64,000 nucleotides of DNA from assembly GCA_018806985.1 (NCBI GenBank), contig JADANN010000018.1:1210501-1274500 (forward strand), written 5' to 3'. The notes under the pieces were generated by a model that did no database searches, had not been told where the DNA came from, and worked only from the letters and a program-made list of their open reading frames with translations. The stretch comes from Angiostrongylus vasorum. Lineage: Eukaryota > Nematoda > Chromadorea > Rhabditida > Metastrongylidae. Both the position numbers and the translations under genes were made by a program. Shown one piece after another: positions 1 through 10,221 of the stretch; the stretch's first letter is position 1; each line of letters starts with the position of its first letter.

Positions 1-274
1 TTATGTCAAAATATAGTTTTAACAAACAGTTGAATCATCTTCATTTCGTAAACAATGCAGTTAATGAAGAAAGGGAGAATTTTTATAGCAGCAGGTTGTT
101 TATATAACTAGTCAATAGAAATTTCCAGGCAGCCAACAAACCTCGCAGAAATGTTTGTGTTGACGAGTTCCTCGTGTAGTTCGGAGATAAAGTCTTGTTG
201 TGATAATACATGGCACTCTAGAGACAAAACGTTGGTTAAAATCACTCAAATTATATACAAGAGGTGGTTGAAGG
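1..274. other. unassigned AT-rich sequence
   Basis: I see no gene, tRNA or known repeat here. The short open frame from 151 has no recognisable domain and runs directly into the SINE beginning near 275. Confidence 0.4.
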
Positions 275-553
275 ATAAAAGGATAAAGCTCTCGGCGTTG
301 ATCAATCCCCTGAGGAATGCGCCATGCATTCGACTTCGTTAAGTATCGTTCGAGGTGGTTGAATGCATATCTGGCCTTTATAATAACTAGCGGTGGCGTA
401 CCGATTTATCGACCCAGTGCTGCTATCCTCCCAGACAAGTCTGGTACCAATTTGCCGACCCCGGAGTGATGGAAGGCTTGGTGGGCCATGGGTACGGTGG
501 TCAATTCTACGTGTGTGTTGCAGGACGCCTCGGACCACTGCACCACACACCCA
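275..553 (-). repeat. tRNA-derived SINE, copy A
   Basis: This is a member of a roughly 275-bp family found at least 14 times in the window. Read on the minus strand it starts with a tRNA-like head (A-box-like 'GTGGTCCGAGGCG' region), continues through the shared body (CCTCCGGGGTCGGC, then ACCAGACTTGTCTGG) and ends in GAGAGCTTTATCCTTT. It lies head-to-head with the plus-strand copy starting near 603. The assignment rests on similarity between copies and on A/B-box remnants. No family name is claimed. Confidence 0.8.
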
Positions 554-602
554 GGAGGTGGTTACACATACAATATTATGCGGAATGCCGGTAAAGTATG
601 GA

Positions 603-866
603 CGCGAACTGCGCAGTGGTTAGGGGTGCCTTGCAATACACACGAGTTCTTCGGTTCGATCTCGCGTCCTGGACTAACTAAGCCTTCCATCCCTCCGGGC
701 ATACTAGTAATAAACTTGTCTTCGAGTGTAGTAATACTGACTTGGCTCATCGATAAGGTTCCGCAAGTCATTGTTCAGGCCAAATATGTATTCAATCACC
801 TTTAATGATGCTTGATAAAAATCGAATGCATGGCACATCGGTCAAAAGCTTCGTCCTTTAACCCTT
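603..866 (+). repeat. tRNA-derived SINE, copy B
   Basis: Plus-strand member of the SINE family. It has GCGCAGTGGTTAGGGG as the A-box side and GGTTCGATCTCG as a good B box, then the shared body and tail (AAGCTTCGTCCTTTAA). The middle, around 715-760, is diverged. It forms an inverted pair with copy A, about 50 bp away. Confidence 0.8.
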
Positions 867-894
867 ACATCGGTAAGGTTAGAACAAGAACACG

Positions 895-1085
895 TGGTAC
901 TTCGGAGCGACAACGGATGGATGAATGTCGTCAATGACTGGATTCCTCGACTCGATGATCAGAGTTCTACGTGAAGATCCTATAGAAAGACAGACGCTCG
1001 ATGAGTCGCTAGAGCAAACATACCTCACTGGGCCACTCTCTAATGAGATAACGACAAACGGAAATCTTATAGACTCCCGCACAAA
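895..1085 (+). mobile_element. RTE retrotransposon 3' fragment
   Basis: In plus frames this matches the carboxy end of the RTE polyprotein seen in the longer copies: a DWIP motif, then fragments corresponding to the basic RTHWATL region (here diverged, 'HTSLGHSLM'). There is an internal deletion between the DWIPR stretch and the next recognisable block, and the frame is broken. It is a dead relic. Confidence 0.6.
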
Positions 1086-1089
1086 TCAC

Positions 1090-1890
1090 TGGACGATCTA
1101 CATCACTGCGCAAGAACATTGTCAGCGAAAGTTGAGGACGGAGCAATTAGAGCTCCCACAAAGCAGAAGCGTCATGATTGTGATGTACTGAAATTATAAC
1201 ATTATCAGAGACATTATCATGGTGTTCACGACACATGGCCACCAACTCATAAAGGAACAAACATTAGAAAGCACCAACCCAAGGATTCGTGAATACAGCC
1301 GACAAGATTCTGTTCTATTCTCCACATTTCAGGAGAATTAGGAAGTAATGAGAACACTTTTGCTTCTCCACGGTTTATGTATAGACACTTTTCTCTTCCA
1401 AGGGTACAGACGACTGCCTTCCATTTACTCGCTCAGACGTATTTCGTGAACACATGGAGGATCTAGCAGACTACTTAATACTATATTCTACGTTAGCCCT
1501 GTCTTAGTGAAAACTCGAAAATAGAGGCAATCTCTTCGTTGGTAAAAGTTATTAGCAAGAAACTAGGAATATATTTGCATATGTTTCAAGATGCTTAACA
1601 CTAGATGCAGCCAAAACAGTCAGTACTTCCGTACACAGCTTCAACAGTGGCCATAAAAAGTGTTCACTGTAAAGGTTGCAGGGTTTGACCGCTATGAGAG
1701 CTAAATATTAAACGTAATAGTTGAACTCTGCGAAATTGTTGATAGTACATCAAAACTGTAAATAGTAAGAACTGCAGAATTTTAAATAAATTCATTTAGG
1801 CGCCGCATTTGCAATGAAAATAAGGATTGGGAACAAGGTACACTGTATGGAGGTAAATTGATGAGCGTGTACACCAGGTAGAACAAGGAA
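1090..1890. other. unassigned intergenic sequence
   Basis: No exon, repeat family or RNA gene was recognised between the RTE relic and the MSP pseudogene. Open frames are short and without motifs. Confidence 0.4.
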
Positions 1891-1891
1891 A

Positions 1892-2273
1892 ATGTCCCTC
1901 ATTTCCTCTTGGTGACATCAATACTCAGCCGAATTTCAAGATTGTTTTCAACGCATCGTATGACGACAAGCACATCTACCAGATCAAGATCATCAACATT
2001 TCCGGACGACCCATCGGCTGGGTGATCAAGACAGCCAACATGAAGCGTCTTGTGGTTGGCCAGGCTTGCGATGCTCTCGACCCAGAAGAAGCAACACTTA
2101 TGGCTCCGTCGTGCGATACTTCCGAGTGTGGACGGAAGCACACCAACAATTATCGTATCACCGTCGAATAGTGTGACACCCCTCATGGAGCCGCAAAACA
2201 GTTCAGACGTGAATGGTTCCGAGGAGATGATATGGCACGCAGAAAGAATCTTGCCACTGAATACAACCCATGA
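1892..2273 (+). pseudogene. msp: major sperm protein (MSP) retropseudogene
   Basis: Reading from 1911 in one frame gives an MSP-length protein with the family's landmark segments: [20 protein letters not shown], then ANMKRL, the [10 protein letters not shown] segment, [10 protein letters not shown], and a carboxy end [14 protein letters not shown]...[11 protein letters not shown] followed by TGA at 2271. MSP is the roughly 127-aa cytoskeletal and signalling protein of nematode sperm. Two lesions are visible. The codon after RITVE, where MSPs carry tryptophan, is TAG at 2169-2171. The first ATG (1892) is out of frame with the body by a 2-nt deficit before GGTGAC. No intron is seen. Many MSP genes are intronless or nearly so, so retrocopy versus decayed duplicate cannot be settled here. 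Confidence 0.88.
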
Positions 2274-2454
2274 TCGGACGACTTTAATTTAAATCTATGA
2301 ACGCTTAGATCTTATAGTGAAAAGGATTTTGGTGACTACGCATCCACAACAGACCGACTTTTATGTAGAGACAAAGCAATCCCACTGTACGATTAAAATC
2401 AACGAAAAAACTCCATCGGAAAAAGATGCATTTTTCCATACTATCCACACATAC
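2274..2454. other. short unassigned spacer
   Basis: This is the sequence between the MSP pseudogene and the 5' end of RTE copy 1. Nothing is recognised. Confidence 0.35.
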
Positions 2455-4925
2455 GGATCTCCTTCATATGAGGGATCACGAGCCGATTAGTCGCAAAGCT
2501 ACGTGGGTCATCCTCAGGTGGCGGATGGGGCTTAATAGCGGACCAAAAGCGACATTTGCCTCCCTGAGATGCAGGCGGACCTAGAGGATGGACTCTCCGT
2601 TTTTGCTGCCCCAATTTGGTACATACTCTCTGTATTTACGAGGCATCTTCATGCTCGCGTGTGAGGCCACCTTCAAGTTTATGCCGATTGTATTCTACGA
2701 GTCAATTCGGCCAAAAGCCTGCAATCAAGTGACAGGGACGTATATGGTAGGCGGTTAGGAGTCGCCTTCGACAAATAAGCTCCGACCACATCATAGTAAA
2801 CCTAAGGTTTTGCTTAAAGATGTCGCTGTTGTCTAAAGTTCTACGCGGGATCAGACCACCGCCTCCTTCATGCAAGAGTCCATTTCTCGCAGAAAAAGGG
2901 AAAAAAGCCGCTAAATTCAAAAGACGAATTCCCAAAACCACGGCAAACTGGGACTTATTCAATTCATTAGTCGGCTGTTGGGAAGATGCCGTTGTCGATA
3001 ACATCCACGAGGAACACGATCCGCTCATCCAACATCTTCACGTTAGCGCCGTGAAAGCTGAGAATTTGAAAGCCACCAAGACTCTGTTTCCAGAAACTAT
3101 CGAGCTCATACGACAGCGTGGAATCGGACGAGCTGCAGGCAACCGCGAACAAACGTCTGATCTTGGAAAACAACGCAGACAGGCGACAAAAGAAGATCTT
3201 AAAGAGAGAAGAGCAGCAGTAATGGTAGAAGTTGTGGGAAAAGCATTCGCAAAGCCCACCGAAGCTTCGTGAATTAAAAGACCAAGACAATTTCACGTCG
3301 ACGCACAGACGGAACAGTTACAGTGTCCACAAAGCCAATGGAGAAAACCGTTCACGAATGCTACTCAGATCTCTTCGATAGCCACGTCCACCTTCCGTCA
3401 TATGAAATAAAGGAGGATAGATATGTTGTACCACCCGAAATCCGACATGCCATTTCGTCGGTGAAAAATCAAAGCACCAGATCCGGACAGGATCAGTCCA
3501 GAACACCTGAAGAACCTTTCGCCAGTCCTTGTAAACGTACTGGCTGGCTCTTCACATATTATCTGTCTGAATGTAGGGTCCTTACTCAATGAAAGACCAG
3601 CAAGACCGTGCTATTGTTCAAGAAGGTGACCTACGCGACATCGGCAACCATCGATCTGCTTGCTGTTTGTCGCCTACAAACTTTTCACTAGAGTCATCCT
3701 AAACACGGCTGACAGAACAATGGACGAAGGGCAGCCATGTGAGCAAGCAGGGTTTCCAAAAAGGATTTAGTACGATGGACCACATCCACACGATAACAAG
3801 ACTCACTGAAGTATCGCGCGAGTACAAAAGGCCGCACTGCTTCACTGTCATCGATTTGAAGAAGGCCTTTGTCTCAATTGAGGTAGAAGCAGTCATGGAA
3901 GCCCTTGATAATCAGGGAGTCCCTATTCATAATATAAAGATTCTTCGTGAGCTGTACAAAGATTTCACAACAAAGATATCACCATTCTAAAACGATACCA
4001 ACATCGACGTCAAAAGAGGGGCTATGCAAGCCGATACCATCTCGCCAAAATTATTTACTGCCACCCTCCAGAACGTCATGCGAACACTGGAATGGGATAA
4101 TATGGGAGTGAAAAATCGATGGTCCGCAATTACACTACCTTCGCTTTGCTGATGACGTCATTATAACACCAAACATTAGCCAAGCGAAACGAATGCTTGC
4201 CGACTTTGATAACGCCTGTGAAGAGATTGGTCTTCGACTAAATCTCGCAAAAAACGATGTTCATGAGGACCGGTAGGAAAATCAACATGATAAAAGACTC
4301 AGCTCCAGAGCTGAGCAGAAGGAAACGAGCGGCTTGGAGAGCTTTCGAGAGCATCGAGGATGTAGTGAGGAGAACAAAGAACACCCGGCTCCGTGCGCAC
4401 CTTTTCGGCTCAACGGTACTTCCTGCGTTAACGTATGCGTCAGAAACCTGGTCGCTGCGTAAGCATGATGAAAGATCACTCAGCGTTACTGAATGCATAG
4501 TCGAAAGGATGATGCAAGGAGTATCCCGTTTCACAGAAGTAAGGGAAGGAATCCGAAGCTCCGATCTGCGTCGACGATCAAAAATCAAAGATGCCGTTCT
4601 GTGCCAAACAGTTGAAGATAAGGTGGGCCGGACACGTAATGCGTATGAATGACAACCGATGGACAAGAGCAGTTAGTGACTGGATTCCTCGGGAAGTCAA
4701 ACGTACTGCAGAAAGACCACCGACCCGGTGGTCAGAGTTCTTCACGAAGACCCTAGAAGAAAGATATGATGCTCAGCGAGTCCCTAGAGCAAGCAGAACC
4801 CACTGGGCTACTCTTGAACGCGACACTGAAAAATGGAGGATATACTAGCGCCCGCTCGAGTCACTCTCGACGAACAACGGGGCTACAGGTGATACAGGTG
4901 ATACAGGTGATACAGGTGATCCACA
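2455..4925 (+). mobile_element. RTE-clade non-LTR retrotransposon, copy 1 (decayed)
   Basis: The 5' leader (about 2455-2780) matches in reverse complement the leader of the copy ending near 27400. It then jumps directly to the end of the endonuclease domain (SDHIIVN), so most of the APE-type endonuclease is deleted. The linker (LFPETIELIRQRG, DLKERRAA) is open at 2820-3272. The reverse transcriptase follows in broken frames: FRKGFST-like at about 3750, motif A 'FTVIDLKKAF' near 3841-3870, the YADD-equivalent FADDVI near 4143, and the carboxy block RWAGHVMRMNDNRWTRAVSDW at 4620-4690. It ends with four tandem copies of ACAGGTGAT at 4885-4920, the short 3' tandem tail typical of RTE elements. 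Frameshifts and stops make it inactive. Confidence 0.88.
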
Positions 4926-6040
4926 CATATGCGACCAATCCTAACCTCCGTACGCGCGAAATGCATTTAGATTGATGCGTAGACGTCGCCATGTCCCCAA
5001 AATGACCAAACCTCTTTCCCATGCAATCTTCCTCAGTTTTCCATGCACTTGCAGCTAGGCTAGCCTTGGGACTCCAAAGACTCACAAGTTGCTTAATCAA
5101 CAAGAGATCATCCTCTGCACTAAGCACACTGAACGCTTCCGCATACGAGGTCGGACGGTGAGACAACCGATAAGAGGAATTCAAATCTCAGAACATCATT
5201 TGAAACGGATCAAAACAATAGATTCGCGACAAGCTATGGCAACTTCTTCTTGCTCTGCAGCTATAACACCAAAACAGTTTTTCTAACATGTTGATCATCA
5301 CATTCTTCCTGACAGCACAGGTGGCATCGAATTTCACGTGATCGCCTTATAAGATATAAAAGGCAAGACGACTCTCATAAGTCAATTAGATAGCGAAAGC
5401 GTTGCCATTCGAGGAGGAAAAAATCCGTCATAACACACTTGTCCATTAGTTATCGTATCGTCTCCAACTACGTCCCATCCCCCCAGCGTGGCCATTCTTC
5501 GTCTCCAAACTCCAAATTTAAAGAATGTCAGCTTCATTATTCGCTACTCAGCAGTCATCCTATGAAACTGCTATCAGAGAATTCAGTGACCAAGCAGAGT
5601 CGAGATTTATGGAACGGGATACCGAAATAGAAATTCGTTTCCCGAGAAAAAATAAAATCGTCACGGAACATACCAGTCTTCTGAAAACACAGGAGATACG
5701 GAGTTCAACCACATCCTTTCAAGTAAAACATATAGCCTATTTTACAACTCCATAGCGCGATAATTCTGCACGAGCCTAATAACCACTTTCTTTGCGCAAG
5801 TACTCCAAATGAAATATTAGGATCTCATTACCACTTGTGAGTTTCTCGAGAGCAAAACTGAAGCTTGATCCTTATACTCTAAGGCAACAAACATGATGAT
5901 AATAAATACTACCTGTAGGAGATCCATACTGGAGGGTTTGCGCCGGTGGAGGCAAAAAAGAAACTATTGGAAGCAGCTCAAAAAAAGACATTCTGACGAA
6001 CATCTGTTTGGATCCTTGCGAATACAATGCTTGTCCATCA
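4926..6040. other. unassigned intergenic sequence
   Basis: No conserved protein, RNA or repeat family was recognised. Open frames near 5089, 5439 and 5525 are short and lack motifs. Confidence 0.4.
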
Positions 6041-6057
6041 ACTACTGGTGAATGAAG

Positions 6058-6540
6058 GCAGGAATATAACTTTAATGATGCTGAGATATTTGCAAAACTC
6101 TGGACCGCAGGTGCCTATGGTGGGGGAACGAACGCGCTATTGTCCTTTCCGGGGAGTAGCGCGCTCACCACCACACCATGCGGGTCCTTCGTTTCGCCTG
6201 TCTCTCAGCTAGTTCTATTGATCTTTTGCCATCAGCAATCACCTTCAGCGGGATTGATCTGGGGGGCCCAAATCGGCAACGAACCCAGTTAAGCTGAGGC
6301 TGCAGTTATAATCACAATTTTGACTTATTATTTACTGCCTAGCTGAGAGACAGGCGAAACGAAGGACCCGCATGGTGTGGTGGTGAGCGCGCTACTCCCC
6401 GGAAAGGACAATAGCGCGTTCGTTCCCCACCATAGGCACCTGCGGTCCAAAGTTTTGCAAATATCTCAGCATCATTAAAGTTATATTTCGCAACGCATAC
6501 CCTGCCGCTAAAAAGAGTAGGCAGTAAATAATAAGTCAAA
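6058..6540. mobile_element. palindromic MITE-like element
   Basis: Two arms of about 150 bp, at roughly 6062-6212 and 6339-6500, are near-perfect reverse complements, which is why the same peptide reads from both strands. Each arm begins with the family signature AATGATGCTGAGATATTTGC and ends GCCTGTCTCTCAGCTAG. The spacer carries CAGCGGGATTGATC and ACCCAGTTAAGCTGAGGC, also found in the copy at 35.1 kb. Outer sequence resembling TTTACTGCCTA/TAGGCAGTAAA is shared with the copies at 12.0, 40.6 and 55.1 kb. No transposase is encoded, so it is non-autonomous. Confidence 0.75.
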
Positions 6541-6554
6541 AAAGAAGGCAGGGA

Positions 6555-8258
6555 ATATTACCAGCTGCCACCTTAACCAGTGTCACCTGTCGGTCCGTTG
6601 CTTCTCGAGTGACTGAAGCGGAAGCCAGTAAATCTTTCATTTCTCCCTGTCGCGTACATGAGTAGCCCAGTGGTTTCTGCTTGCTCTAGGCTCATTAAGA
6701 ACCATACCTTCCTTCAAGGGTTATCGTGAAGAACTCTAACCATAGGAGCAGTGATCTTCCAGCAGTACGTTTGACATCCCTAGGTATCCAGGCGCCAACG
6801 GCTCTTGTTCTGCTATTATTCATAAGCACTACGTGTTCCGCCCACTTTCTTCAACAGTTTGGCGTATAGAAGAGCATCTTTTGTACGTTGACGTATCTCG
6901 GAGCATCCGATCCTTTTCCTCAGTTGCGTGGTATGGAATACTTCTAGCATGGCTTTTCCAACGGAGCATTCTATAATGTTCAGTGATACTTTATTATAGT
7001 TACCTAGCCACTAGTTTTCTGACACATAAGTTAAAGCAAGAAGAATAGTGGATTTGGAAAGGCTGGCACGAAGTCGGTTGTTCTTTCTTGTCATCACTAC
7101 ATCCTCGCTACTCCTGAAAGTCCCCAAGATTCCTCCTACTTAATACTGGAGCTAAGTGGTTTATCACGATTTCCCAATCTAGATATACGTAGATGGATGA
7201 TACGGAGAATATTCGTACCGTTCAGCATGAATGCGGTATGAGTAACCAAAGCGTTCCTCATAAACGTCCTATATGTGAGATTTAGTTGAAGTCCAATCCT
7301 TCTACAGGCGTTACCAAAGTCGTCAAGCATTCCCTTCTCTTGGCTAATGCTTGGTATTATGAGAACGATGTCATCAGATTTTTCGCTCCCGTGCCGTCCC
7401 ATTCCAATCTTGGCATGACGTTCACGAGGGTGGCAGTAAATAATTTTAACGAGATGGTATCGCCTTGTCTATCCGCTCTCTTCAAATCGATGTCAATATC
7501 GTTATAGAATGGTGATATTTCGATTAATAAACATTTATGCTTGTCACCATGAATCTTTGCAAACACAGAAGAGACGCCCTGGCTGTCCAGAGCTTCCATA
7601 ACTCCTATTTCAACTGAGTCAATAGCTTTGTCTACTGGAACAGAGCGGTGAGACCTGTTATCGTGTGGACGTGATTAATCGCACTGAATTCTTTGCGAAA
7701 CCGCGCGTACTCACATGGCGACCCTTCGTGTAGTGTTTTGTCAATTCTGCTGAGGGCGACTTTACTGAAAAGTTTGTGGGTGGCAGACAGAACGGAGATT
7801 AGGCGATAGTTCTCATGCAGTGCAGGTCATCTTCTTGGACAATAGCACGGTCTTGCTGGTCTTCCATTGAATAAGAACCTTGCATTCTGACAGCTAACGT
7901 GTGAAGAACAGAGCCAGTGTGTTTATGAGAGATGGCGGAAGATTATTCAAGTGTTCAGATCGTATCCTGTTCGGAACTGGTGTTGTTCGATTGTAAACCG
8001 ACGAAAAAAGCGTGTCGGATTTCGGAAGGGAGAACCGGTGGGACGACATATCCAACCTTTATTTTGTATAAGAGCAGGAGCACGTGGCTATTGAGGAGAT
8101 CTAAGTAGTATTCGTGAATGATTTTCTCCACTGTTTTTCTGGAAGCTGAACGTGTTCCAACTGGGGAAGGGAGTGCTGTCATCTTGGTTTTGTAATTCCC
8201 GAAACTTCGGTGGGCTTTACGAACGCTTTTCCATCTGCATCTGCTACCATAACTACTA
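6555..8258 (-). mobile_element. RTE retrotransposon copy 2, 3' portion
   Basis: Minus-strand RTE copy, same family as the copies at 2.5, 24.0 and 35.4 kb. From high to low coordinates it holds the linker and RT start (ETVEKIIHEYYLDLLNSHV near 8110), RT palm fragments (the GDTISLKLFTATLVNVM region near 7400-7460), and the carboxy block. The 3' tail (TGTCACCTGTCGG near 6586) is a short remnant of the ACAGGTGAT repeat. Frames are broken throughout. Its 5' half continues at 10222-11500, so the Penelope-like element in between is nested in it. Confidence 0.82.
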
Positions 8259-8290
8259 CTTCCATAGAAAAACACAATACAATACAACAG

Positions 8291-8328
8291 TAGCTGACGT
8301 TTCGGCAGTATCGCCCTCTCCAGAGCCC
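8291..8328 (-). ncRNA. hammerhead-ribozyme-like motif in PLE flank (degenerate)
   Basis: The reverse complement has CTGGAGA (consensus CTGANGA with A-to-G), GGGC..ACTGCC as stem II, then CGAAACGTCAGCTA. It occupies the PLE's flank, where published PLEs are known to encode hammerhead ribozymes. The core substitution suggests this copy is no longer catalytic. Confidence 0.55.
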
Positions 8329-8720
8329 GGAAAGGTACACCGACACACAACCCACTAGGCCAAACGCTTCAATGACACTTACAAAAAGACGAAAAACTCT
8401 ATGGTAATTACATGGTCAACAGCTTCTCGAAAAAACTCACCGCTTTTTTTACGTGCCTTCCAATGAGGAGGGTTAGAACAGCTGATTACAGCCGCATATG
8501 GTTGACCACTGCACCATCCCACATCAGAAATTGATGCGAACATACGGGGTCAGGTCGCGTGTGACCTCTGGGCATTCATCCCTCGCTATTCATTGTAGGG
8601 TTTTTGGCATTTAACCAAAAAGCCTCAAGAAGTTTTCGCGCTGGTGTTTTAGTCTCCTGCGCAAGGATATTGACTTTTACTTCAAAATCGCCCCCCGCTA
8701 TGCTTTTGTTTCCTACGCGT
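8329..8720 (-). repeat. PLE 3' flank shared with the 61.6-kb foldback
   Basis: This non-coding flank includes AGGCCAAACGCTTCAATG, CAGCTTCTCGAAAA, GCATATGGTTGACCACTGCA and CTGGGCATTCATCCC. Each has a close counterpart, in the same order, at 61735-61975. It provides the link between the coding PLE and the non-coding palindromic repeats. Confidence 0.6.
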
Positions 8721-9949
8721 GCCTAGTGGGGTACTTTGTCTTAGTTTTCGTTTGCCATCTAGATGTTCTTTTATACGAATACACAAAGGTCTGCCCGTTT
8801 CGCCAATATATTCATCTCCGCAATTATTACAAGAGATCAGGTATATCGTACCTGAACTCATGCAATCACCGTCCCTGCCTTAAGGGCAAATTACGCAATT
8901 TGTTGTCTCACATAGACGGTCATACAGGCGGTTACGAACGAACTGACGACGTAGAGTAGCCGGTGGTATTTCAACTATCGCTACCGATTCCTCTAGACCT
9001 GCCCTTCTTAAGCACCGTTTAATAGCTACGCTTACTTCATCGCTAATAAAAGGCAACATAAACGGGACTTTCTTTTGGCCATGTGTTTCGCTTGGGCGCG
9101 TCGCTCTCCTTCTAAACTTATGTCGTGGGGTTACTATTTCGTAGCCATTGGACATGGCTATTTGCCGAGCCAAGTCGCGCGATTCTTCCTTTAGTTCCCT
9201 GGTTGTGCACACAGAGGTGGCTGTTCGAAACATGTTTCTCACAAGCGCCCTCTTTGTTTTGAAGAAAGGAAATGAACGAGGATGTTCTTGTTACTTGGCT
9301 TTCGGTACCAATTTATCAGGTAACCGCTACTTGATAGGTTTATTTCGACGTTTAAAAACGGAAGCCAGTCTTTTCCCGGTTTCTCCCGGGTGAACTTAAT
9401 GTACTCAGACTGCTCGTTCAATAATTCAAAGCATTTGTCCACCTCCTCCTGCGTAGAGAAGATGACAAAACAATCACCTACATATCTGCAGTAGAGTAGT
9501 GACCGGAGAATGAGAACTGGGGCTTCTATCTACGTAAACACAATGGCAAAGGTTGGCGCCAGTTGCTGTCCCATTGCCAACCACCTTAGTTGCCCATAAT
9601 ATTTTCCAGACCATGTAAAAATTGAGCAGTTTAGGCACTCCTTTAAGAGAGCCATTAGCTGCTGGATGGACAAGCCATGCATATTTATTCTTCCTTCATA
9701 TTTAACAAGAAGTTCGAAGATGGCTTGCATTGCGGAGTCATTCGATACGTTGGTGTACTACAGCGCTGTAACGTCGAAAGACTCCCTCACGTATGCGTTA
9801 TTAGAAGACGCGTCACGTAGACGTTCTAGGAACATTTGGGTGTTTTCGACTCCGCTATCAGGCCAAACAAGAAACATCAAATAGAGATAAAGATCAACAG
9901 ACGGCAACACTACCACCATCTCCTTTCCCTAAGAGGTTTTTTCAGACAG

Positions 9950-10221
9950 CAGGACCCTAACGATGGAGTTGACATAAAATTCTGCATGTTTTTCGGACGG
10001 CGTTTTCAAGACCCTTGATCATTACCGCGATAGAAAGTTTATCTCTAACCTTACAGCCGCACAAAAATGTGGCATGCGAGAAATTAGAGAATTAATAAAC
10101 TCAAAAACAATAAGATTGTCTGTTAGTGATAAGAGGGGTGAGTTCGAAGTTATTCCTCGTCAGCTGGATGTTGAGATAACAGAGGAACATCTTAGTGATC
10201 ATCCAAGTATACAAGTAAGTA
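9950..10221 (+). mobile_element. PLE amino-terminal fragment in inverted orientation
   Basis: A plus-strand open stretch (frame of 10074) reads FKTLDHYRDRKF, TAAQKCGMREIRELI, then TIRLSVSDKRGEFEVIPRQL, ending SDHPSIQ. It resembles the region upstream of the RT core in PLEs. Because the RT and GIY-YIG parts lie on the minus strand just below, the two fragments are head-to-head, an arrangement often seen in PLE insertions. The orientation is read directly. The family assignment of this amino-terminal piece is from recollection of PLE proteins. Confidence 0.62.

Larger units (their letters stand above)
8262..9905 (-). mobile_element. Penelope-like element (PLE) with GIY-YIG endonuclease, minus-strand part
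   Basis: In minus frames I can read the PLE order. RT motif A is FDVTAL-YTNVS (about 9755-9790) with an extra TAG codon inside. Next come AMQAIFELL, the RT motif B region RWLAMGQQLAPTFAI (about 9540-9600) and an RT motif C equivalent YVGDCFVIF near 9465-9490, where a glycine replaces the usual first aspartate. Further on are FLNVEINLSSSGYLINWYRK, VPFMLPFISDEVSVAIKRCL, and a GIY-YIG endonuclease segment GTIYLISC..CGDEYIGETGRP (about 8790-8860). A TAA interrupts just after NCVICP. PLEs copy RNA and insert at DNA nicks made by this nuclease. This copy is inactive. At its 3' side (8291-8328) it carries the hammerhead-like motif described separately. Confidence 0.88.

Noticed and set aside
4885..4920. 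CRISPR-like short tandem repeats
   Set aside because: These are adjacent 9-bp repeats without spacers at an RTE 3' end in a eukaryotic genome. No CRISPR array is present anywhere in the window.
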